DNA from: GCA-2746795 sp963747345 | GTDB lineage: Bacteria; Chloroflexota; Anaerolineae; Promineifilales; Promineifilaceae | Length of the DNA: 64,000 nt | Reading direction: 5' to 3' | Assembly: GCA_963747345.1 (NCBI GenBank) | Contig: CAVVFA010000009.1 | Coordinates: 434,001 to 498,000, forward strand | Shown: in pieces, positions 8,645 to 16,908 of the stretch | Layout of the letters: every line of letters begins with the position of its first letter | Numbering within the stretch: position 1 is the stretch's first letter | Program-made: the position numbers and the translations under genes | Notes under the pieces: model-generated | Databases searched by the model: none | Told to the model about the DNA's origin: nothing | Seen by the model: only the letters and a program-made list of their open reading frames with translations

Positions 8645-9376
8645 TCAATGTCGGGAACCAAATAAGGCGCGACCAACTCGCACATGCGTGGCCCCTTCTT
8701 CGATGGCGATTTGGTAATCGTCTGTCATGCCCATGGAAAGCTGTGATAGATTTGTGCCAGGAACGGCCGTTTCCAACCACCTAGCCAATTCCCGCGTCCG
8801 GCGAAAAACCTGCCGGATCTCATCTTCTGGAGCATCCCAGGGCGCCATCGTCATCAGGCCGCCTAATTGGAGTCCTGCTAAATTGTTAATCGTTTGCACC
8901 GCTGTACGCAGTTCTGCCTGCTGAGTTGCATCTGTTTCCCACGCTCCAGCCGAGAAACCAGACTTACTTCCCTCACCAGACACATTTACCTCTAATAAAA
9001 CGGGCAGAGAACGGCCGTTTTCCCCCAACTGTTTGGAGAGACGATTGGCTATCTTCACCCGGTCGAGCGCATGAAACAAATCTGCATAATCGGCAATGAT
9101 GGCGGATTTACGGCTCTGCAACGTGCCGATGTAATGCCACACGATGCCGCTGTCTGTGCCTAATTCTGATTCGAGAAACGGCCGTTTCTCAGCCAATTCC
9201 TCCGGCCGATTCTCGCCAAACTGGCGCATCCCCGCTTCATACGCGGCCAACAACACCTCAACCGGCCATGTCTTCGTCACAGCCACCAGCGTCACATCAT
9301 CCGGCTGGCGGCCAGCACGTTTCGCAGCAGCAGCCATGTTCTCTAAAACAGCCTCGATAACGCTCTCGTAATTCAC
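8645..9376 (-). CDS. YggS/PLPBP pyridoxal-phosphate homeostasis protein
   Basis: A 243-residue single-domain PLP-binding protein of the YggS/PROSC family. Visible are LVAVTKTWP with the PLP lysine, QFGENRPEEL, HYIGTLQSRK (usually HFIGxLQ.NK), LEVNVSGEGSKSGF, LQLGGLMTMAP, LSMGMTDDYQIAIEEG and the C-terminal THVRVGRALFG. Length and start match the family. It keeps free PLP in balance and has no known catalysis. It lies directly upstream of yggT, a conserved pairing. Confidence 0.93.
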   Translation of the reverse strand: MNYESVIEAVLENMAAAAKRAGRQPDDVTLVAVTKTWPVEVLLAAYEAGMRQFGENRPEELAEKRPFLESELGTDSGIVWHYIGTLQSRKSAIIADYADLFHALDRVKIANRLSKQLGENGRSLPVLLEVNVSGEGSKSGFSAGAWETDATQQAELRTAVQTINNLAGLQLGGLMTMAPWDAPEDEIRQVFRRTRELARWLETAVPGTNLSQLSMGMTDDYQIAIEEGATHVRVGRALFGSRH

Positions 9377-9417
9377 TCATGCCCACTGTCCACTGTTTAC
9401 TGTTTACTGAATACTGC

Positions 9418-10812
9418 CTACTCTTCACCCACATAACTAATTTGGAAGATATTACCCGTCCAATAATCAGCTACATACAAATTACCATCAGGCCCTACAA
9501 CCACATCAATGGCCGCCGTATAGCCCAAGGAAAAGTCTGCCTGAGTGCCATCAGGACTGATGCGTACCAAGCTCTGCGCACCGGGGAAAGAACTCCACGT
9601 TGTCACAAATAAGCTGTCATAATAACCGGGAAATGCCGCCGCATGGTAGCCAATAATACCCGTCGGCGAGGCATGAGGGATAAAGGTAAATTCCGGTTCT
9701 AGCACTTCAACCCCTGGGGGTGGCGAAAAACAGACATCGCACTCATACCAGGGATAGCCATGTTCAGCACCAGGCACAACCTTGTGCAGCTCTTCAGGTG
9801 GGCCAAAATCAGGCCCGTTGTCTGTTGCCCAAATGTTACCTTCTGCATCCCAGGCAATGTCATAGGGATTGCGCAAGCCGCGTGCATACACTTCAACATT
9901 GCTGCCATCTGGGCTAAACTTCAAGATGGTTGCTTCATATTCTTGCAGTTCGTCCTGCTCACCTGTGCCTAGCACTTCACCGTGATCGGCACGAGCGCCC
10001 ACCCCAACGTAGCCATTGCCTTCTTCGTCAAAAATGATGCCATGTGCTGCGTGCATAAAGACGTAGCAGCAGGGCAAGCCCTCAATAATCCGCCCATGGT
10101 TGACGATGGAAACGGCCGATTCACCATTCACATTTTCAGGCACGACAAAATGAGACACATACAGTTCGCCGGTGATAGGATGGAAGGCGATACCGGTGGG
10201 GGTATCAAATCCGCCAGCATGGGGCTTGGTATTGCCTTCGCTATCGACTTTGTAAATCGCACCAGATTTGCCATACAGATTTTGCAGTGCGACGTAGAGC
10301 AATCCATCTGGGCCAAAGGCGAGACTGGTTGGCTGCCCTTGTTCTTCTCCGTCAAAATGAGCGTAATATTTCACGGCGAAACCGGGCGGCACCTGGATAC
10401 GCGCCTCCCATGCTTCAACATCTTCGTTACACGGGTAGTCGGGGCTGCAATCGCTGGCGGCGTAGGGCGGCTGCACCACGCTGCCTTCTGGCGCTTGCGG
10501 AGCGATGGGAATGCTGGCATCAACCGTGGCGGTGGGATTAGCCCAAACGGCCGTTGGTTCTTCAGTCGGTCCGGCAGTAGCTTCTGCTGTCGGTTCTTCT
10601 GTTGGTTCAGCAGTGGCTTCTACGACCGATGTTTCGGCCACTTGGGTTGGTTCGGGAACGGCCGTTTCTGCAACTGCTTCGACTGCTTCTACTTCGGGGG
10701 TGGGAACGGCCGTTTCCACCACAACAGACGGCTCCGGCGCTCCGCCACTACATCCAGCTAAAACAGCTAGTACAATCAAAAATACAACTAGTTTCATCAT
10801 CTTATTCATCAT
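9418..10812 (-). CDS. Secreted PQQ-type sugar/sorbosone dehydrogenase-like lipoprotein
   Basis: A 464-residue lipoprotein. The signal peptide ends in the lipobox LAVLAGC (Cys about 21), then comes a low-complexity linker (about 25-110) of repeated E-T-A-V-P / T-E-E-P-T units, and then a six-bladed propeller of the soluble aldose/sorbosone dehydrogenase type (GFAVKYYAHFDGEEQGQP, GPDGLLYVAL, TGIAFHPITGELYVSH, HAAHGIIFDEEGNGYVGVG, GLRNPYDIAWDAEGNIWATD, EHGYPWYECDVC). It probably oxidises sugars at the cell surface with PQQ or only binds sugar; the cofactor is not proven. GAGGAG lies before the ATG. Three AACGGCCGTT copies lie in the linker. Confidence 0.85.
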   Translation of the reverse strand: MMNKMMKLVVFLIVLAVLAGCSGGAPEPSVVVETAVPTPEVEAVEAVAETAVPEPTQVAETSVVEATAEPTEEPTAEATAGPTEEPTAVWANPTATVDASIPIAPQAPEGSVVQPPYAASDCSPDYPCNEDVEAWEARIQVPPGFAVKYYAHFDGEEQGQPTSLAFGPDGLLYVALQNLYGKSGAIYKVDSEGNTKPHAGGFDTPTGIAFHPITGELYVSHFVVPENVNGESAVSIVNHGRIIEGLPCCYVFMHAAHGIIFDEEGNGYVGVGARADHGEVLGTGEQDELQEYEATILKFSPDGSNVEVYARGLRNPYDIAWDAEGNIWATDNGPDFGPPEELHKVVPGAEHGYPWYECDVCFSPPPGVEVLEPEFTFIPHASPTGIIGYHAAAFPGYYDSLFVTTWSSFPGAQSLVRISPDGTQADFSLGYTAAIDVVVGPDGNLYVADYWTGNIFQISYVGEE

Positions 10813-10848
10813 TTTCTTTTAGCTCCTCGTTCCTAATTTGATAGGTTA

Positions 10849-11286
10849 CTATCGTTCAATCATCAACGTCACCGGGCCATCATTGTGGATTTCCACATGC
10901 ATGTTGGCTCCAAAAACACCAGTCGCCACGGCAAATCCATTTTCACGCAGCTTCTCGCAAAAATAGGCAACCAACGGTTCCGCTTGTTCTGGCCTGGCCG
11001 CATCGGTAAAAGAAGGGCGTCTTCCCTTACGCGCATCGCCATACAACGTAAACTGCGACACAACCAAAAACGCACCATCCACATCCGCCAGGGATGCATT
11101 CATCTTCCCCTGATCATCCTCAAATAAGCGGATTCCGGCAACTTTATTTGCTAACCAGTCAGCCTCTTGTTGGGTGTCCGCATGGGTGACGCCCAGTAAA
11201 AGCACAAAGCCCCGCCCAATCTCACCGACAATTTTATCATCGACGGTGACACAGGCTTGTGAAACACGTTGTAGTAATACTTTCAT
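10849..11286 (-). CDS. dtd: D-aminoacyl-tRNA deacylase
   Basis: A 145-residue Dtd, which removes D-amino acids wrongly attached to tRNA. The start MKVLLQRVSQACVTVDD, the catalytic SQFTLYGDARKGRRPSF and the C-terminal Gly-cisPro motif NDGPVTLMIE are all in place. Length is normal. It ends 36 bases before the lipoprotein gene start and is preceded by a GGTTGCA-type spacer repeat. Confidence 0.97.
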   Translation of the reverse strand: MKVLLQRVSQACVTVDDKIVGEIGRGFVLLLGVTHADTQQEADWLANKVAGIRLFEDDQGKMNASLADVDGAFLVVSQFTLYGDARKGRRPSFTDAARPEQAEPLVAYFCEKLRENGFAVATGVFGANMHVEIHNDGPVTLMIER

Positions 11287-11375
11287 AGGTTTTAGGGTTG
11301 CAGGGTTGCAAAGTTGCAGGGTGTTGAGGTAACGCGCTACGCTATCACCTTGCCACTTTGCAACTCTACAACTTC
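11287..11375. repeat. GGTTGCA/TGCAACT inverted spacer repeat, copy 1
   Basis: The left half has GGGTTGCAGGGTTGCAAAGTTGCAGGG, the right half CCTTGCCACTTTGCAACT, separated by GTGTTGAGGTAACGCGCTACG. The halves pair into a long imperfect hairpin. Related copies are at 18058, 33195, 49340 and 50385, all between genes. Confidence 0.8.
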
Positions 11376-11900
11376 TTACTCTTCCTCTTCTTGTAATGCT
11401 TCCAATCGCGCCTTAATCTTCCGCGCATCCTGGTCGGTGGGATTCGCCTGGATTGCTTTTCCAAACCAGAAAATAGCGGTGTCATAATCCTTGCGATCTC
11501 GGTAAATCAGACCGAGGTTGTAAGCGACATTTGGCGTCGCGGGGTTAATTTCAAATGCCTTTTCAAAGGCAGAAATTGCCTTGTCATGCTCTTCATCACG
11601 CGCCAAAATGGGGTTGCCCAAGTAGGCTGCGCCAAGATTCGTCCACACCATCGCGTTGTAAGGTTCTTCTTCACTCAACGGTTCCAAAAGCCCAACTGCT
11701 TTGGCGAATTGCTTCGTTAAGATATAAGCGCCACTCAAATTCAACGCCACATCTGGATTTGTTTCATCAATTTGCCGTGCTTTTTCCAATACAACCACCG
11801 CTTCTTGGACTTGACCACGCTGCAAGAGTTGTGTGCCACGTTTCAGCATGTTTTTGATCTCTTCTCGTGGGTTTTCTTCTTTAAATTTTGCTTTTGTCAT
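11376..11900 (-). CDS. Tetratricopeptide-repeat protein
   Basis: A 174-residue soluble protein made almost wholly of TPR helices: QLLQRGQVQEAVVVLEKA, NLSGAYILTKQFAKAVGLLE, NLGAAYLGNPI...AISAFEKAFE and NLGLIYRDRKDYDTAIFWFGKA, ending in an acidic tail. TPRs mediate protein contacts; the partner is unknown. The ATG at 11900 is chosen over GTG 11909. Its likely Shine-Dalgarno, GGAGAGGG, is supplied by the neighbouring CCCTCTCC repeat, an odd dependence on a mobile spacer element. Confidence 0.85.
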   Translation of the reverse strand: MTKAKFKEENPREEIKNMLKRGTQLLQRGQVQEAVVVLEKARQIDETNPDVALNLSGAYILTKQFAKAVGLLEPLSEEEPYNAMVWTNLGAAYLGNPILARDEEHDKAISAFEKAFEINPATPNVAYNLGLIYRDRKDYDTAIFWFGKAIQANPTDQDARKIKARLEALQEEEE

Positions 11901-11906
11901 GATTGT

Positions 11907-11985
11907 CACCCTCTCCCCAGCCCTCTCCCTTTAAGGGAGAGGGAGCCAGTTCCCACCCTGTTTGAAGGGGGCAGGCTAAGATGGG
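11907..11985. repeat. CCCTCTCCC-type palindromic spacer repeat, copy 1
   Basis: CACCCTCTCCCCAGCCCTCTCC ... GGGAGAGGGAG forms a short-loop hairpin, followed by a partial second unit (CCCACC...GAAGGGGGCAGG). Related copies lie at 17151, 37803 and 50042. This repeat style is known from many bacterial genomes. Confidence 0.8.
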
Positions 11986-11993
11986 GGTTGGTT

Positions 11994-13250
11994 TTAGATT
12001 TTTACTGCTTTACAAATAACAGCCCTGCCACCACGAAGCCGCCTAATCAGCAAAATCAGCCATACACCGTTCTCAAAAAAGAACTGCGCCACGGGCGAGC
12101 GTACTTGCTGGGATTGCAGCCATGCCTGTTCCAATTCTGCCATGCTCAAACCGAGTGCTTGCTCGACACCAGACTCGCAATCTCCGCCGTTGGCATAGGC
12201 CGCGACGAGTTGTTGGATACCGCTGTTGCCATACCGATCCTGGATGTATTCCAACATGGACAGACTTTGAGCATAGGCGAGAATGGCTTGATCTTCAGCC
12301 AGGGGGAAGTGTTCGCACAGTTGGGTAAAGGGGATGGTGGTTTGGGTGGCAACGGCCGTTTTCAGCACCAGTTCATAATTCGGATTGGGGTTCGGCTCAA
12401 TCAGCGAAGCTACCCCTTCATTAAACCAGACAGGCAAGGTCTCGTAATTCGCGCCCAATATCTGATACAACTCATAGTGAACCATTTCATGTGGAATCGA
12501 CTGGCTTAAATCAGTGGCGGCGGTTCGGCTGTTAACGGCCGTTACCAACAACACCCCCAACTCAGGATGTGCATGAGCACCCACCCAGTCTCGTCCCGTC
12601 AGGCGCAGAGCGGCGCGTAAATCAGCCGAACTCGGATAAATATACACATCAAAGCCAGATTGTGGGGCGTTCGGAATCAGCTCCGCCAACAACGGCTGCG
12701 CCTCCGCCACAACATCATGCCCCAACTGCCCCAAGCCCACGTCATCACCCGTCCAATTTACCGAAATGTCATTCTGCGCTAAAGATTGCCATTCAAACTG
12801 GTCATCGACATAGGCAAAGGTTTGCTCCGGCACTGATACCGTCGAACCATCCTTGTTTTTAAGCTGCCACCAGAAAGTTACTGTCGTAAACGGGGCCAGG
12901 CGCACCTGATTCAAATCTACCGGATAGCTAATTTCTCCTGTTGAGAATGGCACTTCGGCAACGTAAGTATTTTCAAATTCAGGCGCCTTGAAAAACAGCG
13001 TGACCGACTCCACATTTGTGGGATTTTCAAGCGTCAAATTAAAATCCAGCACCTGCCCAAACGCATAATCCACACTCGACTGGGCAATATCCGACTGCCC
13101 CGCCACAAGCAAACTGGTCAGCATCAGTGAAAAACCAACAACGCATAAACTCACGCCGAGACGCAGAGATGCAGAGAGTTTTCTCCGTGTTTCTGCGTCT
13201 ACTTCGACTTGGCTCAGTACAAGTCTGCGTGAGATAAAATCAAACATCAT
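11994..13250 (-). CDS. Peptidase MA-like zinc metalloprotease, membrane anchored
   Basis: A 418-residue exported protein. A hydrophobic N-terminal segment (about 30-50) is followed by a beta-rich region and then the gluzincin motif SIPHEMVHYELYQ (HEMVH at residues 254-258) with the downstream glutamate in WFNEGVASLIEPN, as in the peptidase MA family. A C-terminal hydrophobic stretch (FENGVWLILLIRRLRGG) may be a second anchor. Residues about 8-38 (RRLVLSQVEVDAETRRKL) are encoded by a GCAGAGA-type spacer repeat that has joined the gene in frame. The start overlaps the AEC carrier stop (TAATG), so the two are coupled. Substrate unknown. Confidence 0.8.
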   Translation of the reverse strand: MMFDFISRRLVLSQVEVDAETRRKLSASLRLGVSLCVVGFSLMLTSLLVAGQSDIAQSSVDYAFGQVLDFNLTLENPTNVESVTLFFKAPEFENTYVAEVPFSTGEISYPVDLNQVRLAPFTTVTFWWQLKNKDGSTVSVPEQTFAYVDDQFEWQSLAQNDISVNWTGDDVGLGQLGHDVVAEAQPLLAELIPNAPQSGFDVYIYPSSADLRAALRLTGRDWVGAHAHPELGVLLVTAVNSRTAATDLSQSIPHEMVHYELYQILGANYETLPVWFNEGVASLIEPNPNPNYELVLKTAVATQTTIPFTQLCEHFPLAEDQAILAYAQSLSMLEYIQDRYGNSGIQQLVAAYANGGDCESGVEQALGLSMAELEQAWLQSQQVRSPVAQFFFENGVWLILLIRRLRGGRAVICKAVKI

Positions 13251-14162
13251 TACAAACCTAACAGCGTAATCGCCAGCGACAATGTAATCGGACTCAATAA
13301 GGTTGAACCAATAACGATACTCGTAACGGCCGTTGGCTGCAACTCAAATTCTGTGGCTAAAATGATGGTGATAACGGCCGTTGGCATACTCGCTTCAATA
13401 ATCCCCACAGACCGGCTCAAGCCCTGCAAACCAACCAATCCAGCCACAGCAACCGCCACCGCTGGCCCCGCCAACAGGCGCAAACCAATCGCCGGAACCG
13501 TCAAACGCCAGCCCCCATTTCCCTTCATGTCGGCCATCTGCATGCCCAGCACCAGCAGCATCACCGGAATCGCCCCACGCCCCATAATCTCCACGGCACT
13601 CATGATGGGGCCAGGCACTGGAATGGCAAACGTAAAGAACAAAACAGCCCCCACCGCTGCATAAATGGGCGGCAAACTAAACAGGCGCTTCACTGCATCC
13701 TTCCAATGCATCTGTCCCATCGACGCAATGAAAATCCCCGCCGAATAAACCAAAACCGTACTGGTGGCATAATACACAATCGCCAACGACAAACCAGCAT
13801 CGCCATAACGCAGTTGATTCAACGTCAGGCCATAATTACCGCCATTTACAAAGACAACAGTCAAGCACCAAAGCGACAGTTTCCCGCCGTGAAAAGCGCA
13901 GCAATCGTGCCGAGAGCAAGGCCAAAATTGCCATTGCGGTCATCGTCAAAACAGTAAACAAGACCAGGCTGCCCATTTCACCCGTGTCCACTTCAGAATT
14001 AACCAATGAGGAAAAAACGAGAGCCGGACTTAGGATGTAAAGCGTCACTTTAGATAACGTCTGCTTATCGAGGGCTTGCCATTTTTGCAGCGCATAACCA
14101 AAACCAGCCACAATGAAGATGGGTAAGATATTTTGGGTAAAGACGGCGAGGATGTTATTCAC
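13250..14162 (-). CDS. AEC-family auxin-efflux-type carrier, frameshifted
   Basis: About 303 residues in two frames. The N-terminal part is MNNILAVFTQNILPIFIVAGFGY...RRETVALVL; after a one-base shift near 13862-13872 the other frame continues TVVFVNGGNYGLTLNQLRYGD and the remaining membrane helices (PVMLLVLGMQMADMKGNG, PTAVITIILATEFELQP). The ten-helix, two-half layout and the N-G-G-N-Y-G motif fit AEC/malate-auxin-type permeases; the substrate is unknown. One extra G before ACTGTTGTC restores the frame if removed. The stop overlaps the start of the zinc peptidase gene. Confidence 0.8.
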
Positions 14163-14202
14163 AAAGACCCCTTAGCACTTGTAAAACAATAACTCCGCGT
14201 TT

Positions 14203-14263
14203 TGGGAGATTAGAGATTAGAGATTGTGCTGCTTTAATCTCCAATCTCTAATCTCTGATAAAT
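14203..14263. repeat. GAGATTAGAGATT inverted repeat
   Basis: GGGAGATTAGAGATTAGAGATT is mirrored by AATCTCCAATCTCTAATCTC after about 12 bases, giving a long hairpin upstream of the carrier gene. A partial copy (GGAGATTAGAGATTGGAGAT) lies at 50335-50354. Confidence 0.7.
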
Positions 14264-14325
14264 TACGGTTTTATTTTTTAACAGCTTCTTATAGCATCGG
14301 CCATCATGACGGACGCTATAGCTAT

Positions 14326-15333
14326 TTATAATTCCTCTTCATCTTCGTCTTCATCAAAATACAGATCATCAGGCTGTGAATTTTCACCTTCCATATATTC
14401 GATGATGTCAATCTCGCCACCCAAAAGAAGCATTTCTTCGATGGTTTCTTCGATCAGTTCATGCAAATCTTCGTGGTCAGGATCATCCATCATCCGAGCC
14501 AGAATGGCTTGTGGCCCATCCCCGCCGATTTGGCCGAGCGCCACAACCACCGCCGCTCGAATGTCGCTGTCATTGTCTTCGAGCAAGTCGGTCAACGGCT
14601 CGATGGCGTCACTACGCCCCAGCAGCCCCGCCGCCCGAATCGCTTCTAGCTGCATTTCTGTATCGGTGCTTTCCAGTTCTGTTAGCACAATCTGAAGCCA
14701 GCGGTCATCGGCGGTATTGCCCATGGCAAAAACGGCACTGATGCGCATTTCTTCAAAATTCGCATTGTAGGCTTCCTCAATGAGTGTATTCACGCGAGGA
14801 TGCGCGGCTGACCCTAAGCCTTCTAATGCGGCTCGTTTGATGGAAACGGCCGTTTTATCATCCTCATACACCACCAACAACGCCTCAATAATCGGTTGAG
14901 ATAGTCGCAATGGAATCTGCCCCCACTCAGCCAGCACCACATAATGCGCCAACGCCTTTGTCGCCGCCACCCGCACATCCACATCAGGATCAGACTGCAT
15001 CATAGCAATTAACGGCCGTACAAAACTCGTATCCGTCGAATCCCACAACCCATCTAGCGCCGCCACCCGTACCTCAGGGAAAGCATCCTCAATGCCGAGC
15101 CTAAAAATCGGCGAATAGTCAACGAAATACGCCTCTTCCACCATATCGGCCAAATGGCGCGTAATCACCCGCTTGCGCTCATCATCCGCCTTCGCCCATG
15201 CCTGATTGAACCGTTCGCCATCCTCCGCATTCATATCAGACAAATTGAATAGCAAATGCACCGGAATCGGATCAGCATTAAAAATCTTATCTAAAACTTC
15301 TGAAAATAGGATTGTATCTTTTTTATTTTTCAT
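14326..15333 (-). CDS. HEAT-repeat protein
   Basis: A 335-residue soluble protein of HEAT/Armadillo repeats: AFPEVRVAALDGLWD, DPDVDVRVAATKALAHY, SIKRAALEGLGSAAHP, EMRISAVFAMGNTAD, EMQLEAIRAAGLLGRSD and DIRAAVVVALGQIGGDGP, each a helix pair with the A/V-A-L-G pattern. The C-terminus is strongly acidic (DEDEDEEEL). Such scaffolds bind other proteins; no enzyme motif is seen. A hairpin with a T run sits just upstream of the start, at 15344-15371. Confidence 0.85.
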   Translation of the reverse strand: MKNKKDTILFSEVLDKIFNADPIPVHLLFNLSDMNAEDGERFNQAWAKADDERKRVITRHLADMVEEAYFVDYSPIFRLGIEDAFPEVRVAALDGLWDSTDTSFVRPLIAMMQSDPDVDVRVAATKALAHYVVLAEWGQIPLRLSQPIIEALLVVYEDDKTAVSIKRAALEGLGSAAHPRVNTLIEEAYNANFEEMRISAVFAMGNTADDRWLQIVLTELESTDTEMQLEAIRAAGLLGRSDAIEPLTDLLEDNDSDIRAAVVVALGQIGGDGPQAILARMMDDPDHEDLHELIEETIEEMLLLGGEIDIIEYMEGENSQPDDLYFDEDEDEEEL

Positions 15334-15343
15334 AATTTTTACT

Positions 15344-15371
15344 CAAAAAAACCTCCCGAAGTTCAGGAGGT
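15344..15371 (-). terminator. Rho-independent terminator or leader attenuator
   Basis: Read on the minus strand, AGACCTCC TGAACTTC GGGAGGT is followed by TTTTTTT. It ends 11 bases before the HEAT gene start. It could close the rseP transcript or attenuate the HEAT gene; the sequence cannot decide. Confidence 0.65.
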
Positions 15372-15403
15372 CTCCTTATCATTATTGTTCTAAAGTATCT
15401 ATG

Positions 15404-15471
15404 CAGACCCTAAGGGTTTGGACTCAAGAAGTTCAACTTTGCGGTAGTTAAAACCCTTAGGGTCTCTCGAG
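15404..15471. repeat. 68-base element with 14-base inverted ends, copy A
   Basis: GACCCTAAGGGTTT at the left is the exact reverse complement of AAACCCTTAGGGTC at the right. The unit ends in TCTCGAG. Copy B stands 195 bases further at 15599-15666. Between the copies (15472-15598) nothing gene-like is seen. Confidence 0.85.
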
Positions 15472-15598
15472 TAAAACCATCACCTGAATAGTTGCGTTCT
15501 AAAAATAATTTAGAGACTAGCAACGAAAGACTATCTCAGTCTCGAATCGCTAATCTCCATAAAAAGTTTACACCAAACGTTTATTTAAGGTAACAGTA

Positions 15599-15666
15599 CA
15601 GACCCTAAGGGTTTGGTCTCGAGAAATTTAACGTTGCAATAGTTAAAACCCTTCGGGTCTCTCGAG
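15599..15666. repeat. 68-base element with inverted ends, copy B
   Basis: The same length, order and orientation as copy A, with scattered changes (AAGTTCAACTTTGCGGTAG versus AAATTTAACGTTGCAATAG in the centre, and CTTCGGGTCT versus CTTAGGGTCT at the right end). The conserved ends and diverged middle suggest selection on the stem or two independent insertions. Confidence 0.85.
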
Positions 15667-15699
15667 GCAATATACCCACCTGTATCGCTACTATTTAAT

Positions 15700-16770
15700 T
15701 TAAAAGGGAATAATCGGGTTAATTATATCCTGTACAATCATAAAAAGCATAAGCCCCAGCAAGAGCAACATGCCAATCACATGCACCATGCCTTCTCGTT
15801 CTGGCTCGATACGCCGTCCCCGAACGCCCTCAATTAAGACAAAGACAATGCGACCCCCATCTAAAGCGGGAATCGGCAGCAAATTAGTCAACCCGAGGGC
15901 CACATTGATGAAGGCAAAAAAGTGCAGAATGGGGAACACGCTGTTGTTTGCCACAGACGTTTCCGTCACCTCACCCGCAATTTGGCTAATGCCAATCACA
16001 CTCACTGGCCTCGCATCGCTAGGAGACAATTCCCCGTTAATCAACATGGCTGGCACTTTGAAGAAGAGTGTAATCTGTTCAATAAATGTTGCCCCAGAGT
16101 TTACTGCCGATTCAAGTATGCCTCGGTTAATGCGCTCGCCTGAAGCCGCCATCGTCAACCCAACGCCAATGGGGCCTTCAACTGCTGCGTCATATTCGCC
16201 TTCAATGCGCGGTATCACAACGACTGTCATCTTTTCGTCACCACGTTTCACAAGCAATTCCACTGGCTGTCCGCCTTTGGCATACATCGGCGCAGAAATG
16301 ACTTGCGAATTATCAGCAATCTCACCTTCTACTTCCAAAATAATGTCGCCAGCAATAATGCCAGCTATAGCGGCTGGGGAACCTGGATTGACGTCAGAAA
16401 TAGCCACGGCCGGAGCGCCAATTGAGAAAGCAATCCACCAGGCGAGGAGCGCCGCAATAAAGTTCGCGCCAGCCCCAGCAGAGAGCACAAATAATCGCGC
16501 CCGTTTGGAGGCAGAGGCAAGCCCACCTTCAACTGTCGGGTCATCTTCACCAGCAGGACGCACAAAACCGCCCAACGGGAGCCAGTTGAGGGTGATGAGT
16601 GTACCGCCACCTGTTTTGCCTAAAACGGCCGCTCGCGGAGGAAAACCAAAACCAAACTCATCAACTTTAATTTTTGAGAGCCGAGCCGCTGTAAAATGGC
16701 CCAATTCGTGGATAAGAATAACGGGGGTAAGGATAAGAAAGAATCCTGCTAAAGCCCATAAAATTGACAT
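15700..16770 (-). CDS. rseP: RIP metalloprotease RseP (site-2 protease)
   Basis: A 356-residue M50 intramembrane zinc protease. The first membrane helix holds HELGHF (H21), a PDZ domain lies near residues 120-190 (NPGSPAAIAGIIAGDIILEVEGE), and the second conserved motif is LTNLLPIPALDGGRIV near 300-315, followed by a last hydrophobic segment. It would cleave anti-sigma factors or signal-peptide remnants in the membrane. The start MSILWALAGFFLILTPVILIH fits the family. It lies alone here, without the uppS/cdsA/dxr genes it often accompanies. The 328 bases downstream hold repeats only. Confidence 0.93.
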   Translation of the reverse strand: MSILWALAGFFLILTPVILIHELGHFTAARLSKIKVDEFGFGFPPRAAVLGKTGGGTLITLNWLPLGGFVRPAGEDDPTVEGGLASASKRARLFVLSAGAGANFIAALLAWWIAFSIGAPAVAISDVNPGSPAAIAGIIAGDIILEVEGEIADNSQVISAPMYAKGGQPVELLVKRGDEKMTVVVIPRIEGEYDAAVEGPIGVGLTMAASGERINRGILESAVNSGATFIEQITLFFKVPAMLINGELSPSDARPVSVIGISQIAGEVTETSVANNSVFPILHFFAFINVALGLTNLLPIPALDGGRIVFVLIEGVRGRRIEPEREGMVHVIGMLLLLGLMLFMIVQDIINPIIPF

Positions 16771-16908
16771 AGTAACTTCCGATTTACGATTGTTGGGCGA
16801 AGCGTCGCCCTACGACATTGACGATTTAGCTTCAAGTGCAATGCACTTGTATTAACTTTGGCATTATACGCGCCTGTGGTGGCATAGGGCAATAAGTAAT
16901 TGGGGGGT

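Noticed and set aside
9982..10761. 259-codon open frame antisense to the lipoprotein gene
   Set aside because: Antisense of a propeller protein with signal peptide and lipobox; the frame is a by-product of the low-complexity linker.
15404..15666. Possible IS element ends
   Set aside because: The two 68-base copies are in direct orientation and enclose only 127 bases without a coding frame, so no transposase can lie between them.
15770..16855. 361-codon open frame antisense to rseP
   Set aside because: It covers the complete RseP gene in reverse and is Pro/Ser/Thr-rich without any motif; a shadow frame.
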